From: Lentinus brumalis
Taxonomy: Eukaryota > Basidiomycota > Agaricomycetes > Polyporales > Polyporaceae
NCBI GenBank assembly: GCA_001792895.1
Contig: MARA01000003.1
Location: forward strand, 2,170,001-2,234,000
Direction: 5' to 3'
DNA length: 64,000 bases
Shown here: positions 34,532 through 46,400 of the stretch, in pieces
Position numbering within the stretch: position 1 is the stretch's first letter
How the letters are laid out: the number at the start of each line of letters is the position of its first letter
The notes under the pieces: generated by a model
Seen by the model: only the letters and a program-made list of their open reading frames with translations
Database searches by the model: none
Told to the model about the DNA's origin: nothing
Program-made: the position numbers and the translations under genes

Positions 34532-36742
34532 CTACCGCTGGCTCTTGACGTCTGTCAAGGTATGGCTACCCGAGCCCCTCGGATCGCCGAGATCAATTTC
34601 GGACACGGACAGTGACACGGGCATGGTATCCCGCTGAACCGTGCGCTCTACATCTACGGTGATTTGGAGGGGTTGCTGGGGGTCGTGTACGGAGTGAGCC
34701 TTGCGCAGCATGACAAGGGTTTGGAAAGCACGATTCACCTTGTTGGAGGATAGATCGTGGAGGGACTGCAAGTATTCCATCAACGCCAATCAAAGAGTTC
34801 ACGATGAGAACGGCTTACGTAGTTCCGAGGACTGAGCGGAGGATTCGGGAGCATGACAGGAAGCGGATAGCGCCCACCATCGCCGGAACCTTGCATCCTA
34901 CTCACAAGAGACCTTCGGGCATTAAGGCTACAAGCGGTCAGCGGAATTGAGAACACCGCACGGAGCCGACGATCATGCTCACCTCGCCAGCAAGGAGTTC
35001 GCATAGACTAGAGCCTGTTCAGCCGAAGAAAGGACGAAGACCGATCAAAAAGCACGTACGCTTGTTGATCGCAAGATGTAGACCGAGGAATGCAAAATTG
35101 TGCCTCATGAAAAGCCACTAATAGCAGAGCTCGTCAGCGCTGATATTCGGTAATAGCTGCAGCGCCAACTGACGAAAAATAGGGACAGTGAGGTAGCGAT
35201 ACTGCGAAGTGAAGGTCAAGTACATGTGGGAACATCACAAGGAGCTGACGCACCATGTGAGCATGCCGTTCTCCACCGTGTAGAGGGTGAGAGCGTCGAT
35301 CATGTGGTTGATTCTGGGCTGTCATGAGGGAATGCACTACACTTCGGGGTACGGGGTATGCTCACCTAGCGAAGCCCGCACGACCCCTTCGAATATAATA
35401 GCAAAGTATACCGGTGATCAGAACGTCGAGCGAGGCTGATATAGTCAGTCCAAGCGTGAAGATGTACTGAGAGGGCTGTCAGACACGGCCGGATGTAATA
35501 AGAGTCGTACTACTCACAGTGAACTGTTGAATGAACAACGTATAGCTCCCAAGGCGAAGCCTGACAAAAGCGTCAATACCAAAAATTTGGGCGAGTATAT
35601 TCAACATAGATGACTACCCACATCTCCACGGTGGTCACTACAAGACCCAACCTTCAGTGACAGTGACAACGACGATGATTGACAAGGATGACTCGTACCG
35701 AGGGCGGACGCTGTGTTTGCAATCATCGCGTTAGTGACCTGGGATAGCAGAACATAGAATCACTGTTACCCACCAACTCGCAACAGCGCAAGGAGGGTCT
35801 GATAGCGATCACGGTCAGAGAGGAAAGGGGCATTAAGGCACGCAGAATCTCACCAGCGGTACCGTGATGTACCAGTTACTGCGGCTCACTGGACCAACGC
35901 TATGAGGGTGTGCCTGCGATGTGACGCCGTCGAAGACTTACACTTCCATATTCGATGTATAAAGGAACTATGTAAGAGGTATAGTAAGTTCCTCGTGCGC
36001 ACGTTCAGCGGTCCACACGCTCACCAATGTACTATGGCCGTGGTCATAGCCTGACATGAGCATTAGTGCGGAGTCAGCGAACACAAACGGTGACGAGCCC
36101 AAGCTTACTGTCAATGCTATCGTGAGCTGGAGAGGGCACTGTGAGTTCATGAGACTTATTCGCATTGGCACAATGCGTACCGCTATGGACCTACAGTACG
36201 ACGGCACTTTCAGTCATTATTGGCCTGAGTCACGAGGGAGGACTGAGCCTACCATTGAATCTCATCCAATGTCGAATACGCGCCATAGTCGGCGATAAGG
36301 TTCTCCCAATTCGCCGTACACACGAACGCCGAGTGAATGAGGTCCAGGAACCTGAGATGCGGAGGTGAGCTCCGCATGCGACCCAGAGGGACGTGACGAA
36401 CCACACAGCGAGAACCTATACGTGACATCAATTGAAGGTCAGCGGGCGTGTACTAGCCACCTTGATGCTTACAATGGCTTTAGTCCACCTCCGATCAGTC
36501 TGGTACATTTGGAAGTACAACACCACTTGCATGAACACCACTCCGGACAAACTGCAACATTTTTAGTTTATTCGTATGGTCAACTTTGGAAGCAGAAGGT
36601 ACACTCACAAAAGCGCAACTAAGCCGCCAACCAAGACAGGAGGAGGCGAGTGATTGAATACGGTCTGTGTATCGGAAGCATCGGTCGAGACAAGTGTGGC
36701 GACGGCGATACTCCGTGCCGCTGAGAGGGGAGGACGTGGCAT
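34532..36742 (-). CDS. DUF6534-type seven-helix membrane protein, copy 2
   Basis: Head-to-tail paralogue of copy 1. Starts MPRPPLSAARSIAVATLVST, then PPPVLVGGLVALLLSGVVFMQ and VVLYFQMYQTDRRWTKAI. A short exon gives AMTTAIVHCSFIHRIWKL, followed by SRSNWYITVPL and, nearer the end, YANSLLASLNARRSLVSR. The C-terminal tail differs: it reads LHDLSSNKVNRAFQTLVMLR and then a polar end, DVERTVQRDTMPVSLS to TLTDVKSQR. Intron positions in the shared part match those of copy 1, as expected from duplication of an intron-bearing gene. Exact borders of the middle exons are less sure than the ends. Function unknown. Confidence 0.83.
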
Positions 36743-39700
36743 GTTCGATAGCTCAGCGGCAGAGGTCAGGAGCGGGAAGTTCAAGCCAAAGGGGCAGCCA
36801 CGGAGTCAGTTCTCAGAGATATATACAACTGACGCCTCCGCTCCGTGGAACGATCACCATGTATGTTCCAATCCAAGCATAGTCTGACTTGACCGCCCGA
36901 GCACTCAGGACGTGCCGTGATTCCTGTGCAGGAGGCCCGAGTACGGCAGGCACGATACGTACATCGGTGCTCCTCCTTGCCCCTCCCTCTACTGGTACGT
37001 GTGGCTGAATTTGAGTTCGTATCGAGCCTCCCGCCGAGCCAGCTGACAGGAGAGGCCGGACGCCTTAGGACATGCATACCGCACAGTCCCCGTGCAGGCC
37101 GAGTCAAACGGCGCAAAGCACAGCAGCTGACGTTTGGTGGCACCTTCCATGCACTAAATGGTCGGTCTGAGCGCCCTTCCCCGCATCACCTGGTCCGACG
37201 TCGATCGCGAGCGTGTCGCTTGGCATACACGGTCGGAGAGTCGGGCTCCGACCTCGCGCCCTGCGAGACGAAGAGTTTCGAGAGCTGCACGACGTTCGCG
37301 GAAGTATCCCTACAAGGAGCCATGCAAGATGAGGCAGAAGATATGCATCCTGCGCACGTAGCGACCAGATGCTGAACCCTAGGCATGAGATCACTCACAA
37401 CGTCGGGTGATCCGCGAGGTATCGGAAACACACCGTGCTGGAGGTGGAGTGAAGAGAGGACCGTCAGGAGCGTATCCATCCCCGTGCAACTACGGTCTTT
37501 GTGATCGTGATTGGATTCGTAGATGTAGATAACCTTCAGCGTACTTTGAGCACAGGATGGCTTGATGGGAGGGGGTCGTCGATGTGCCACTGCTGGGACA
37601 AGATATCTCCAAGGAGGTTGGCGTGTGGCCTGGTGCTCGGGAGAAAGCTCGCGGAGTCCAGCTAGACCGTCGTGAAGTAGAGAACATCTCCGACAATGTG
37701 ACATCCGGGCAGGAGCGCCGCGTCCAGCTTCGTAGCCGAGAGTTCAGTATGTCCGCTCTTGCCGCGCAACGTGTAGTCGCCGCACGCGGTGAGAACATGT
37801 CGCACGGAACGTTCATCACCTGGAATGTGATGTTGCCTGCAGAAGACATAAGCACACTTCGCACTTCTTTCAGGAGCTCACCGGCTGCAAGGTCCGATTT
37901 GCGCGCTATCTATGCTGAACTTCCGGCAGCGCACGGGTGCTCATGACAAATGGGCGAGCTTGAGCTTCCTCGAAGCGAGCTTCAGGCTCAGCGCATCGCC
38001 GCGGACACACCTGCCTTCCGGACTCAATAGCATGCAAAGAAACGGCACGGTAGCGAGACAGCGGGTCATCGCGAGGACGGCGGTCAGCCTGATGTAGAAA
38101 GACCCTGCAGGCCACTCACCTAAACCTGGCAGCCAACCACATCCAAGGACCTGTCTCCTCCAATACGCGAGGAATAGAAGCTTGCCAGACAGCGGTTACT
38201 CACGTATGCCCCGATAGTCGGAGGTGCCAACTTGCGACGCCCTCAATTTTCCGGCGGTCATTGGCGTAACTCCCATTCATTTGCCACGGCCGGAGTCCGT
38301 GAGAGTCCACGCAATGACGAAAAAGAAGCTGCAGGCGAGGCGCGGACTCCGGACGCAGTATGGTGCTGGCCAAAGCCTGTCCAGGAACCGTCTTTGCAAG
38401 TGGGGTTAGCGGGGACAACCAGTTACATAACTCCTGGCCGCACTCACACAGGGATAGCCTCCGTGAGTGAATTCGACAGGGATATCGTATATCTTTGCGT
38501 AACTCTTGCGAACCCTGCGAAGACTATGTGACCTCAATCGAAGTGCAGCGCGGCGCAGATCACACCCTGAGCTCTGAGTTTGGGGAGCACTGCATCCAGG
38601 TCTCGGCAAGGATCATGGAAGAAGCACTCGCCTGCCTTGTATAGCGGCCGCCTTCTGCGCCACCAGAAGGACGGTGCCCTCGTTTGAGCCATCCTTAAGC
38701 CGCTCCGGAAGTAGGACGCTGGCGCTGATGCGTATTCGGCACGCGATCATGCACCGTCGATTTCGGCGGAGCCCGGCTGGGGAAGATCCTGGATGCCGAT
38801 GGAGAGTTGCCGTTGCACTCTACTTCACTTAACTGAAGAGGCGAAGAAATGCTGGCGTCATCAGACGTAGGCAATAGTGCCTGGCAGACATACCGAGCGG
38901 CTCGATATAGCTTCCGTTGTCGACAACATTCATACTTCTTGCAACGCCGTCAGATCAACGCGTGAGTAATCGAACACGATGAGTACAGGGGAGCGTACCC
39001 GTGCGCCGTGGGTCATGAGACCACACGGAGTATCATCTTGTGGAACCGTCATGCATCCGGCACTCGTCAGGGAGGTTCCGATAGAGGGGAACGAGACGTG
39101 AGAGTCTGGCATGTCCCCAGCTGCAGCTTCTACGCGGGAAACCGCTGAGAATGCGAACAAGACCCAGCCAGTCAGGACTGTTCAGGATCAATGCGTCCGA
39201 AGAAGCCTTGAAGCGCGCGTGCCGATGCAGTCACTCCATCATGGGTGCCTCGCGTCCGTACAGGCCACCGGGAACGATGCAGAGCCATCGATCTGGGCTC
39301 TGGGGCCGGGGCTACGCGGCAAATGGAAGGCAGATGCCACGCCTAACTGAGAGCAGGATTGCTACCTTCAGTCACCGTGAGACGGAACCGCAGGCGAGGT
39401 ATGGGATACTCACCTTTCCCATTCTTGCTCACCGACCTTCACAAAGAAGGCAGACCCTAGGGGCTGCGCTATTCCTGCCACTGCGGAGGGTGCCGCGACC
39501 GGCCTGGGACACGATACGATGCACAGTCAGCTCACTGCTCCCCGATATGACTTGCATGCAGGCGGACATGTTTGTGGCCCTACCTAGACGTGGTAGAAGT
39601 TCTCACAGCACTGTGAACCGAGTTTTGCGCCAAGCATTGCATCTGAGCCGCCGGGATTCAATGCAATTGCACCCGGTCATAGCGATACTTGGCTTTTTGG

Positions 39701-40606
39701 AGACACCTTGCACGGACCTGCACGAGCCCGGCTAGCCCTCGCGTTCACATCGCTGCCACAGGAGCTGTGGGAACCCACCCGAATCCTTGCGATAGTCGTG
39801 TTTCCCTTCCGCACACGGGTCTTGAAAGCCAAACTCCGTGAAGCTCCCGTGAGCCGACTGCATGCCTGAGTTTGCTCAATGTGGGAAGCTCACCATTTCA
39901 GGTTGCAGATCTCGCCCCGATACAGGGTATGCATCCGTAGGAGGACTGTTTCTTTCCAACATGGATCGTAAGGTTGAGGAGCAAGTGCGGATTTGAGGGC
40001 AATGACGGGAGGCGTACGGCGGGAGGACCGGCAGTACGTGTACGTTGTGGAAGGAGTACACGTTCCGGTCTTCTGGCCTTCCGGTCTTCTGCAGTGAAGT
40101 GTTTCGTATGAAGCTTTGGCTCCAGGTGCAGCGATCTGCGACGTCCAGTCTCAAGTTGGGTAACCCATATACTACGTATGAAAGGCGCGTCAGTGAACGC
40201 AATGAAGAGCATCCCGCAGGGATAGTATGGTTCACACGTGGGCTCGTCTTGCTTGATACAACCCGCGGTCCAAGGTATTGCTCCCGCTCTTGACCGAAGC
40301 CTCTCATGTGCATGATTCATATGTAGGAGATGAATGCCATAGTCTATAGACTCCCTGCAGTGACGAACGAACTGGTAAGCGCCAAGGCTTGCGTCGAGCC
40401 CGCGACGCACTCACCTAAGAGATAAAGATGCGTAAAGGCGAGGCAAATATACAGTAGATGTAAGTTATCATGCACGTTCAGAAGGTATACGCGTCTTTGT
40501 ATGCAGTAGGATCCTATGTTGACTGGGATGATGCCATAGTCGTACCCAACACGCTCGCGGCGAGTCGCTGAACCCCTCCTTCGAACTCCCTAGGAAACCC
40601 CAGAGC
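36743..40606. other. 3.9-kb stretch with no confident gene; possible decayed DUF6534-like sequence
   Basis: Many GT..AG-like signals and short protein-like frames occur on the - strand, for example FYIRLTAVLAMTRCLATVPF near 38030-38100, preceded by FLAYWRRQV near 38170. These resemble helix 6 and the end of helix 5 in the neighbouring family. A frame at 37186-37704 (-) and one at 39898-40410 (-) stay open for 170 codons without a recognisable domain. I cannot build an intact gene. A direct repeat (TTCCGGTCTTCTG) lies at 40063 and 40079. Confidence 0.35.
40063..40091. repeat. Short direct repeat TTCCGGTCTTCTG
   Basis: Two perfect 13-base copies separated by three bases. Confidence 0.8.
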
Positions 40607-42065
40607 TCAACGTATGGTCGCTGCCTGACCATCCTCAAGTCGGCGTCTTCTCGCCGGGAGTTCCTCGCTACGATCGCTGGCTTTCCACGGCTTGCTGTCC
40701 CAATGTTGAGGGGCGGGAAGATACCCATGTGGACCGGGGTACGGCAGGCCAGGCGCGATAGCATAGGGCGAAACGTGCGGTGGCGGTAGGTGCGTGACGG
40801 GGTTTATGCGCGAACGGAAGAGTATGATGACGGAGTTGACAAAGAATGTCACGAATACCAGAGAGGCAATGGTGATCGTCTGCAGCGATGAAGAATGAGT
40901 ATACCGATACAAAGGAAAACAATCAGACTCACAATTGTCTTCCAGCTAATCTGCTCGAAGAACGTATTGATGATCTCGCCGATGACCTCGAAGCTGACCT
41001 TCGTGCGGCCGACCTTGGTCGGATCGCGGTTCATACATGTCTCCCACGCAGCACACTGCGCTCCCATCGCAGGTACTTTGCCTTCGGCGCAGAGGTTGAC
41101 CCTGTATGCCAGGGAGCATTGCGCAATCTCCTGCACGATGTCCATGGAGTACTCGCCGACGCGGTGCTCAACGTCGCGTTGCAACATGAGCAGGAATTGA
41201 ACGAGGATGTACAAGGCAATGACTGCCAGCGACGTGTTGAAACCAAACTGCACGTAGCTGCCAAAGCCATTCGGCCGTTAAACTCCGCGCACACGAGCAC
41301 CATATAGCAAGACACGCACCCCAAGAGGCGATATGGCAGGTCTGACTGTGGAGCAGCAGGGCCAGGCATGTTCAGCGTGTAGTGGTTGGTAGTCTTCTGA
41401 ACATGCACGTATCCGTCGTCCTCCCCGCTCTCTCCCTCGCTGCTCTCATCATCGTCCACGCGCGCACGTCTCCGCCCAACCCTGCTTCCTGCACGCTCGT
41501 GTCGCTTCTTGAACACCCTCCTCAGTGCGCCTACAGCCATAGGCCGGTCATCCTCCACCTCCATGTCCTTCTCCGGAGAGGGCCCGCCAGGACTGGATTC
41601 TGCCATGTCGACCTCCGGAATCTCCGGCTCCAGGAAGGCTATCTTGGTTGTTGGAGTGTTCGGAGGTGGGGGTGCCCAAGCCGGACTGTGGGCTCTTTGC
41701 GGCAGCGGCTCTTGGAAGAGGAAGGGTGCGTTCGCGTGCCTCGAGAATGTCGGCCAAGAGGGGCTGTCCGGAGGATAGAAGGTAGGTGTGGGGAAGCTAG
41801 GTGTAGACGGGTTCACTTCCGCGAACGGACCTAGCAAGAAGTTAGAACATGTATGCCAAACGTTGTGATATGACCAGCATTCTTCCGTCGCTCGGTGGTT
41901 AAATGTCGACCACCGATCCACGCACATACTTCACTACTCACGTTTTTTGGGTGTCTGCGGGTCTTCCCCACGGTCTGCCCATACAGGTTTCTGGCTTGGC
42001 CGCGATGTGAACTCGAAGTCCATTGGGGTCTCCGTCGACCTCTCTGCGCGCAGACGACGTGCCAT
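40607..42065 (-). CDS. BRR6: Brr6/Brl1-type nuclear envelope membrane protein
   Basis: Brr6/Brl1 proteins span the nuclear envelope and act in nuclear pore assembly and membrane lipid balance. The N-terminal 200 residues are Pro/Ser/acidic. The conserved core begins at PYRLLGYVQFGFNTS, then helix LAVIALYILVQFLLML. The lumenal loop carries four cysteines (QCSLAYRVNLCAEG, MGAQCAAWETCMNRD), followed by VSFEVIGEIINTFFEQISWKT, helix ITIASLVFVTFFVNSVIILF and a polar tail with PPPHVSPYAIAPG. The join GG|C TAC before VQFGFN requires an intron near 41264-41320. Other introns are near 41832-41940 and 40870-40940. Start MARRLRAERSTETPMDF at 42065. About 410 residues. Divergent from clpP. Confidence 0.9.
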
Positions 42066-42330
42066 GGTGTCGTTATCGTGTAGTGTTACAGAGTCGTACA
42101 AAGCAGGAGTAGAAAGTCAGAGGCGGGCCCTTGCGGGTGAGACGAGAGACCGCGGTGGTGGTCGACGCAAGAGTTCGTGGCTCAGCGCAATGGCCAAGTA
42201 GCGCGCAAACGCGTGCATCACGTGAACGTGGTACTTGTCTGGCGTCTATTCCCTTCGCGTTCGACGGCGACGGCGACCCTCGGCGACCTCATCGACACTC
42301 GCAGCGAGCTCGTCTTCAGCCTTGACTATC
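42066..42330. promoter_or_regulatory. Shared divergent promoter region of BRR6 and clpP
   Basis: Only 265 bp lie between the two start codons, which point away from each other. Both promoters and 5' leaders must fit here. No canonical TATA box seen. Confidence 0.6.
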
Positions 42331-43435
42331 ATGTCCTTTGCACTCAAACGATCCATCTCTAGACGTCTTGCTTCATGTCTCAGACAACAAACGCCGTCCA
42401 TATCACAACATGCTCGTCGGATACATCCATTGGCAGTTGACTGGAGCGGGGCGGGACACGCGCACCCTGTAACCGCCAATTTGGTTCCCATAGTCATCGA
42501 GCAGACGGTGAGTACTCCGCAGAGTGGCTCTGCCTCAAGACAAGGAGCTATATACCGTTTGGTCAGGGCCGAGGAGAGCGCAGTTATGACATCTTCTCGC
42601 GTTTGCTGCGAGAGCGAGTGATCATGCTGTACGGACCGGTGAGTGCACTGCCAATCCCTGAGGAACGCTAGCTCACGCAGAACAGATTAGAGATACAGAC
42701 TCTGCGCTCATCGTTGCTCAACTGCTCTTTTTAGAGGCAGAAGAAACGTCCAAGCCTATCCATGTCTACATCAACTCCCCTGGCGGTAGTGTGACTGCTG
42801 GCCTGGCCATTTACGACACAGTGAGTCTCGACTCGCGCACTCCTCCCCCTTCGACTTTGACCAATGCAGACGTAGATGCAATATGTCTCCTCGCCCATAC
42901 ACACTTACTGTGTCGGCCAAGCTTGCTCCATGGGCTCGTTGCTGCTCGCTGCAGGAGAGAAAGGCAAACGACATGCACTCCCGCATTCCAGCATCATGAT
43001 TCACCGTGAGCTTGTCACCTTCATGTCATCGGTGCGAGCAGATTTACTCACTTCGCGGTGACCGTGCAGAGCCTCTGGTGGTGCATCCGGTCAGGCCTCA
43101 GACATCGCGATCCACGCGAAGGAGATCCTTCGAGTACGCGAAGTGCTTACCCGCATCTACCAAAAGCACTGCGCCCTCGAAGGCGAGCCAGTAGAAGATG
43201 GCGTGAGCCGGTTCCGTGAGTCCTCCTTGTCTAAAACCTTGATTCTATGGATGAGGCTGATGAGTTGTAACAGAGACGGCGCTCGAGCGAGACTACTTCA
43301 TGACAGGTGAGCATTTGCCGCCGGAATGTGAACCAAGGCGGTTGCTGACGCGTTGCACGACTAGCCGAGGAAGCACTTCAGTTCGGAATTGTGGACAGAG
43401 TGCTTGAGAGACGACCCAAGGTCGAGAGTAAATAG
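42331..43435 (+). CDS. clpP: Mitochondrial ATP-dependent Clp protease, proteolytic subunit
   Basis: Serine peptidase that forms the ClpP barrel and works with a ClpX-type unfoldase in the mitochondrial matrix. The first 30 residues ([20 protein letters not shown]) are basic and Ser-rich, like a mitochondrial targeting peptide. The core follows: [59 protein letters not shown], then the active serine in [19 protein letters not shown], the active histidine in [18 protein letters not shown], and the active aspartate in [12 protein letters not shown]. Introns are at about 42508-42570, 42640-42686, 42821-42874, 43007-43069, 43217-43273 and 43308-43365. Length about 245 residues, usual for mitochondrial ClpP. 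Ends at 43435. Confidence 0.95.
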
Positions 43436-46400
43436 TTGTGGACGTCTGCCACGTATTCGCATTGATCTTCTATCCCTGTGCATGCTTGATCCACGACTGA
43501 GCCAACCGACGTGAGGAGGCTAAGTGGCACGTGAATGCTTACGATATTCGTTTCGCAGTACCCGTCGTCTGCCCACTCTCATCCGTTGTGTCTCGCGATG
43601 GGGGCAGGGCCTTTCATCCAAGTACGCATGTCGACTTGCCTTCGTCCGTTCGTCTAATGCTGACCTATCTGACTGCAGTCAGCATAGCTCGGCGTTCCGT
43701 CGGGCGCGATAATGCATGCTGTATAGGGTGCATGCCACGGTGCTCTCCTCAGACATCATGACGTCTTCCAGGGAGGCGCGTGGATCGGAGCATCATGAAG
43801 TCCTCTCCCTGACGATGCTGTGTTTGTTGCGACCTTGCAGATGTCCACTCCATGTCAATGACCTCTCACGGTTCTCCCACAGGTGAGGGCGCGGCGTCGG
43901 CGGCGACGCACAACGATGTGCGCGTGCCGACCTGACATTCAACAAATGCGCCGTGCGCATACATGACCCGGTTATGCTCCATGGTCCGCCTCGTTACCGA
44001 GATATTCCACTCAAATTCTACTCTTCACGCGCGCATACAAGTCTTCACTTTTGATGAACGGTGGAGGAATAGTATTGGTGAGCTTTGGCCGATGCACCCG
44101 ACGCCCGTCGTTCTGATACTCGTCGCAGAGTACACATTCCAACACCGTATGATGGCATTACACCCCTGCGTATAATTGCAGCATCACTGCATTCGCTACA
44201 GGCATGCTACAATGTCTGCCGGCCAGCGTATACTGGTGAATGTATGGTTTCATCGCCGCGATGGATCTATGGGAAAAATACGGCCTCATCTCGGTCCTCC
44301 CACACGGCGCATGTGCGCGGGGTCCCCTGGGTCCTTGGTGTGCCATGCGCAGCGCAGGTTGGGCGGTAACCTTGAAAGTTGGCTCTGGTGCCGTGGCAGA
44401 TGTGTCAGCGTCGCCATCGTGCTCGAGCTTCGGGAAGTGCGATGTCGCTGACTCCCCCCTGCCGCGGTCGGAGTTGGGTCTGGGATCGTATGGTGGACTT
44501 TCGTATGTGAGGCTGCGATGGTATACAATACCTGCTTTGCGCGCGCATCACTTACTGATTCTAAGGTCCTGGCTCGATTCGATCTGCTCTCTGGACTGCA
44601 TCACCTGCTTGCTGGGGACCTAATAAGTGATGCCATGGATGGAACTTGTATGGTCCGCACCCGAGGGCATGTCTTTGTAGGGGGTTAGTAAGGTCCGTCC
44701 CTTGTCCTGTGCCTTGCTTACAGATGGAAAATTATTATCTACTTTCTAGAGCGTTCGAAAGCGTCGATTCCCACCGGTCTCAGATCAATTGACCGAATGT
44801 TCTACAGGGAGCCGCCTTACTGCGCCTCCAAGCAGTACGCATCCGCGGCAGCCATACACGCTCCTTGGCACAGTTTTGAAGCAGTCCCTCATGAACGGAC
44901 TTCCTGAAGCAGACTGCGCCACCGGCTGAGGTTAGCCTGTGGTACAAGTGTGCAGCTGCCCTCCGATGTGTGAGCGCACAGTCGTGATGGCCCACCATGA
45001 GACCGCTGTATGAGGACGACCTGTCGTGCTCATCAATTCGCGCGCGAGGACAACCGAAGACAATGTCTGTCGGTGGACCTACAAGGACCCATGCACTTCA
45101 ACGAATGGTCATTACACCCGGCCCTGTCCCGCCTGGTCTCGCATGGTCGTCAGTAAAAACTGTCAAGCTGCACGTATAGCTCGGATGAACACAGTAACCG
45201 AGCCTTCCATCATGGCCTCCCGCGCTCCCGGCGTTCCTGAACCTCGCTACGCTTCATCGGACATCATGCATCAGCCTCCATCCTGTACTACACGGTACAC
45301 CCACCCCCATCAGGACAAAATATGCACAGCATGAGCTCCGAAGCCCCTTTGGCGGGCGACGATCTACTGGTTTACCACGAATGTCAGGTGCGATGTCGAA
45401 CATATCGGTCTCTGCGCAGTGCGAACTCATCGAAACCTCCGGCCTCGCCGACAGCGATGGCGTACTTACGTCTAGTCCGTACCTTAGGCCGTCCCATCAC
45501 CGGTTTCCTACTCGAAGAATATCCGGTGTCGAACTGCGACTCGCAAGAACTCTATGGCATTGGGTGCAACCGAGACGAGTTAAGTATCATGGTTCTGCTC
45601 TACAGGCAAACCGCTGATGCAGATGCGCTCGAAGGGACAATGCATGGCAATTGGTTATCAGCGGCGTAATGATCATACCCTTCTCGCAAGTGGCGTTGTG
45701 GCGTGTCCAGAACAGCCTTCGGGGATTTATGTGCACTAACACGAGTACTGGTCAATATGACGCGGTCCCGGAGGCGGCAACGAGGAAATCATCTTGCCAC
45801 CAGGCGGTGTCCCCGAAGCCACGCATTCGGGTCCTAGGCGTTGCAGTGCTTGCCGCCGGCGCCGCCGCGCCGTAATCTATGCATTTCATGCGCGGCGCAA
45901 ACTAGTCAACAGTCAACCATATGCATCGTCACGTCCAGAAACAACAATAGGAGACAATAGAACATGGCTCAATGCTCATGCATATGGCCATACAAGACAC
46001 CAACAAGAGAGAAGCGGCGAGTAGCACGCAGCGAAGGTTAACGTTCTGATCTCACATCATAGATCTTGACTTGAGCACGCGCCAACAAGACCGAGGGGTT
46101 CCGGGGTCCTCGAGATGGAAGGTTGGCGAGCGGCAGGGCGAGGAATGCGCGTTGCAAGAACCTGTCGTGATCAAGATCCCCGCCTTATATCCAGCATGGC
46201 GCCCCCGCATGCCCCGAGCTTCTTCTCCTTCTTCTTCGTCGACCTCCACCTTCAGGAGGACTCTTCTCCTCTTTTCCCGCTCCTCGTAGGCCATCCTCGT
46301 CGAGGAACGTTTATTGTGAGTACTTGACTTGCTGAGCGAAGAGTGCTGCGTGCTGACTGTAGTGGCGGCAAGTAGTTACGCTGAAAGTTAGAACCCTATA
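43436..46400. other. 3-kb intergenic region without a supportable gene
   Basis: Short frames only. The two most protein-like (44240-44623 and 45322-45669, both +) have no recognisable domain and no splice partners. A pyrimidine-rich block at 46205-46290 (TTCTTC/CTCCTC) just upstream of the next gene is probably its 5' leader. Confidence 0.45.

Noticed and set aside
46052..46294. 80-codon - frame with an acidic/basic start, divergent from the pepsin-fold gene
   Set aside because: It mirrors a pyrimidine-rich block that fits a 5' leader of the + strand gene. No domain or splice support.
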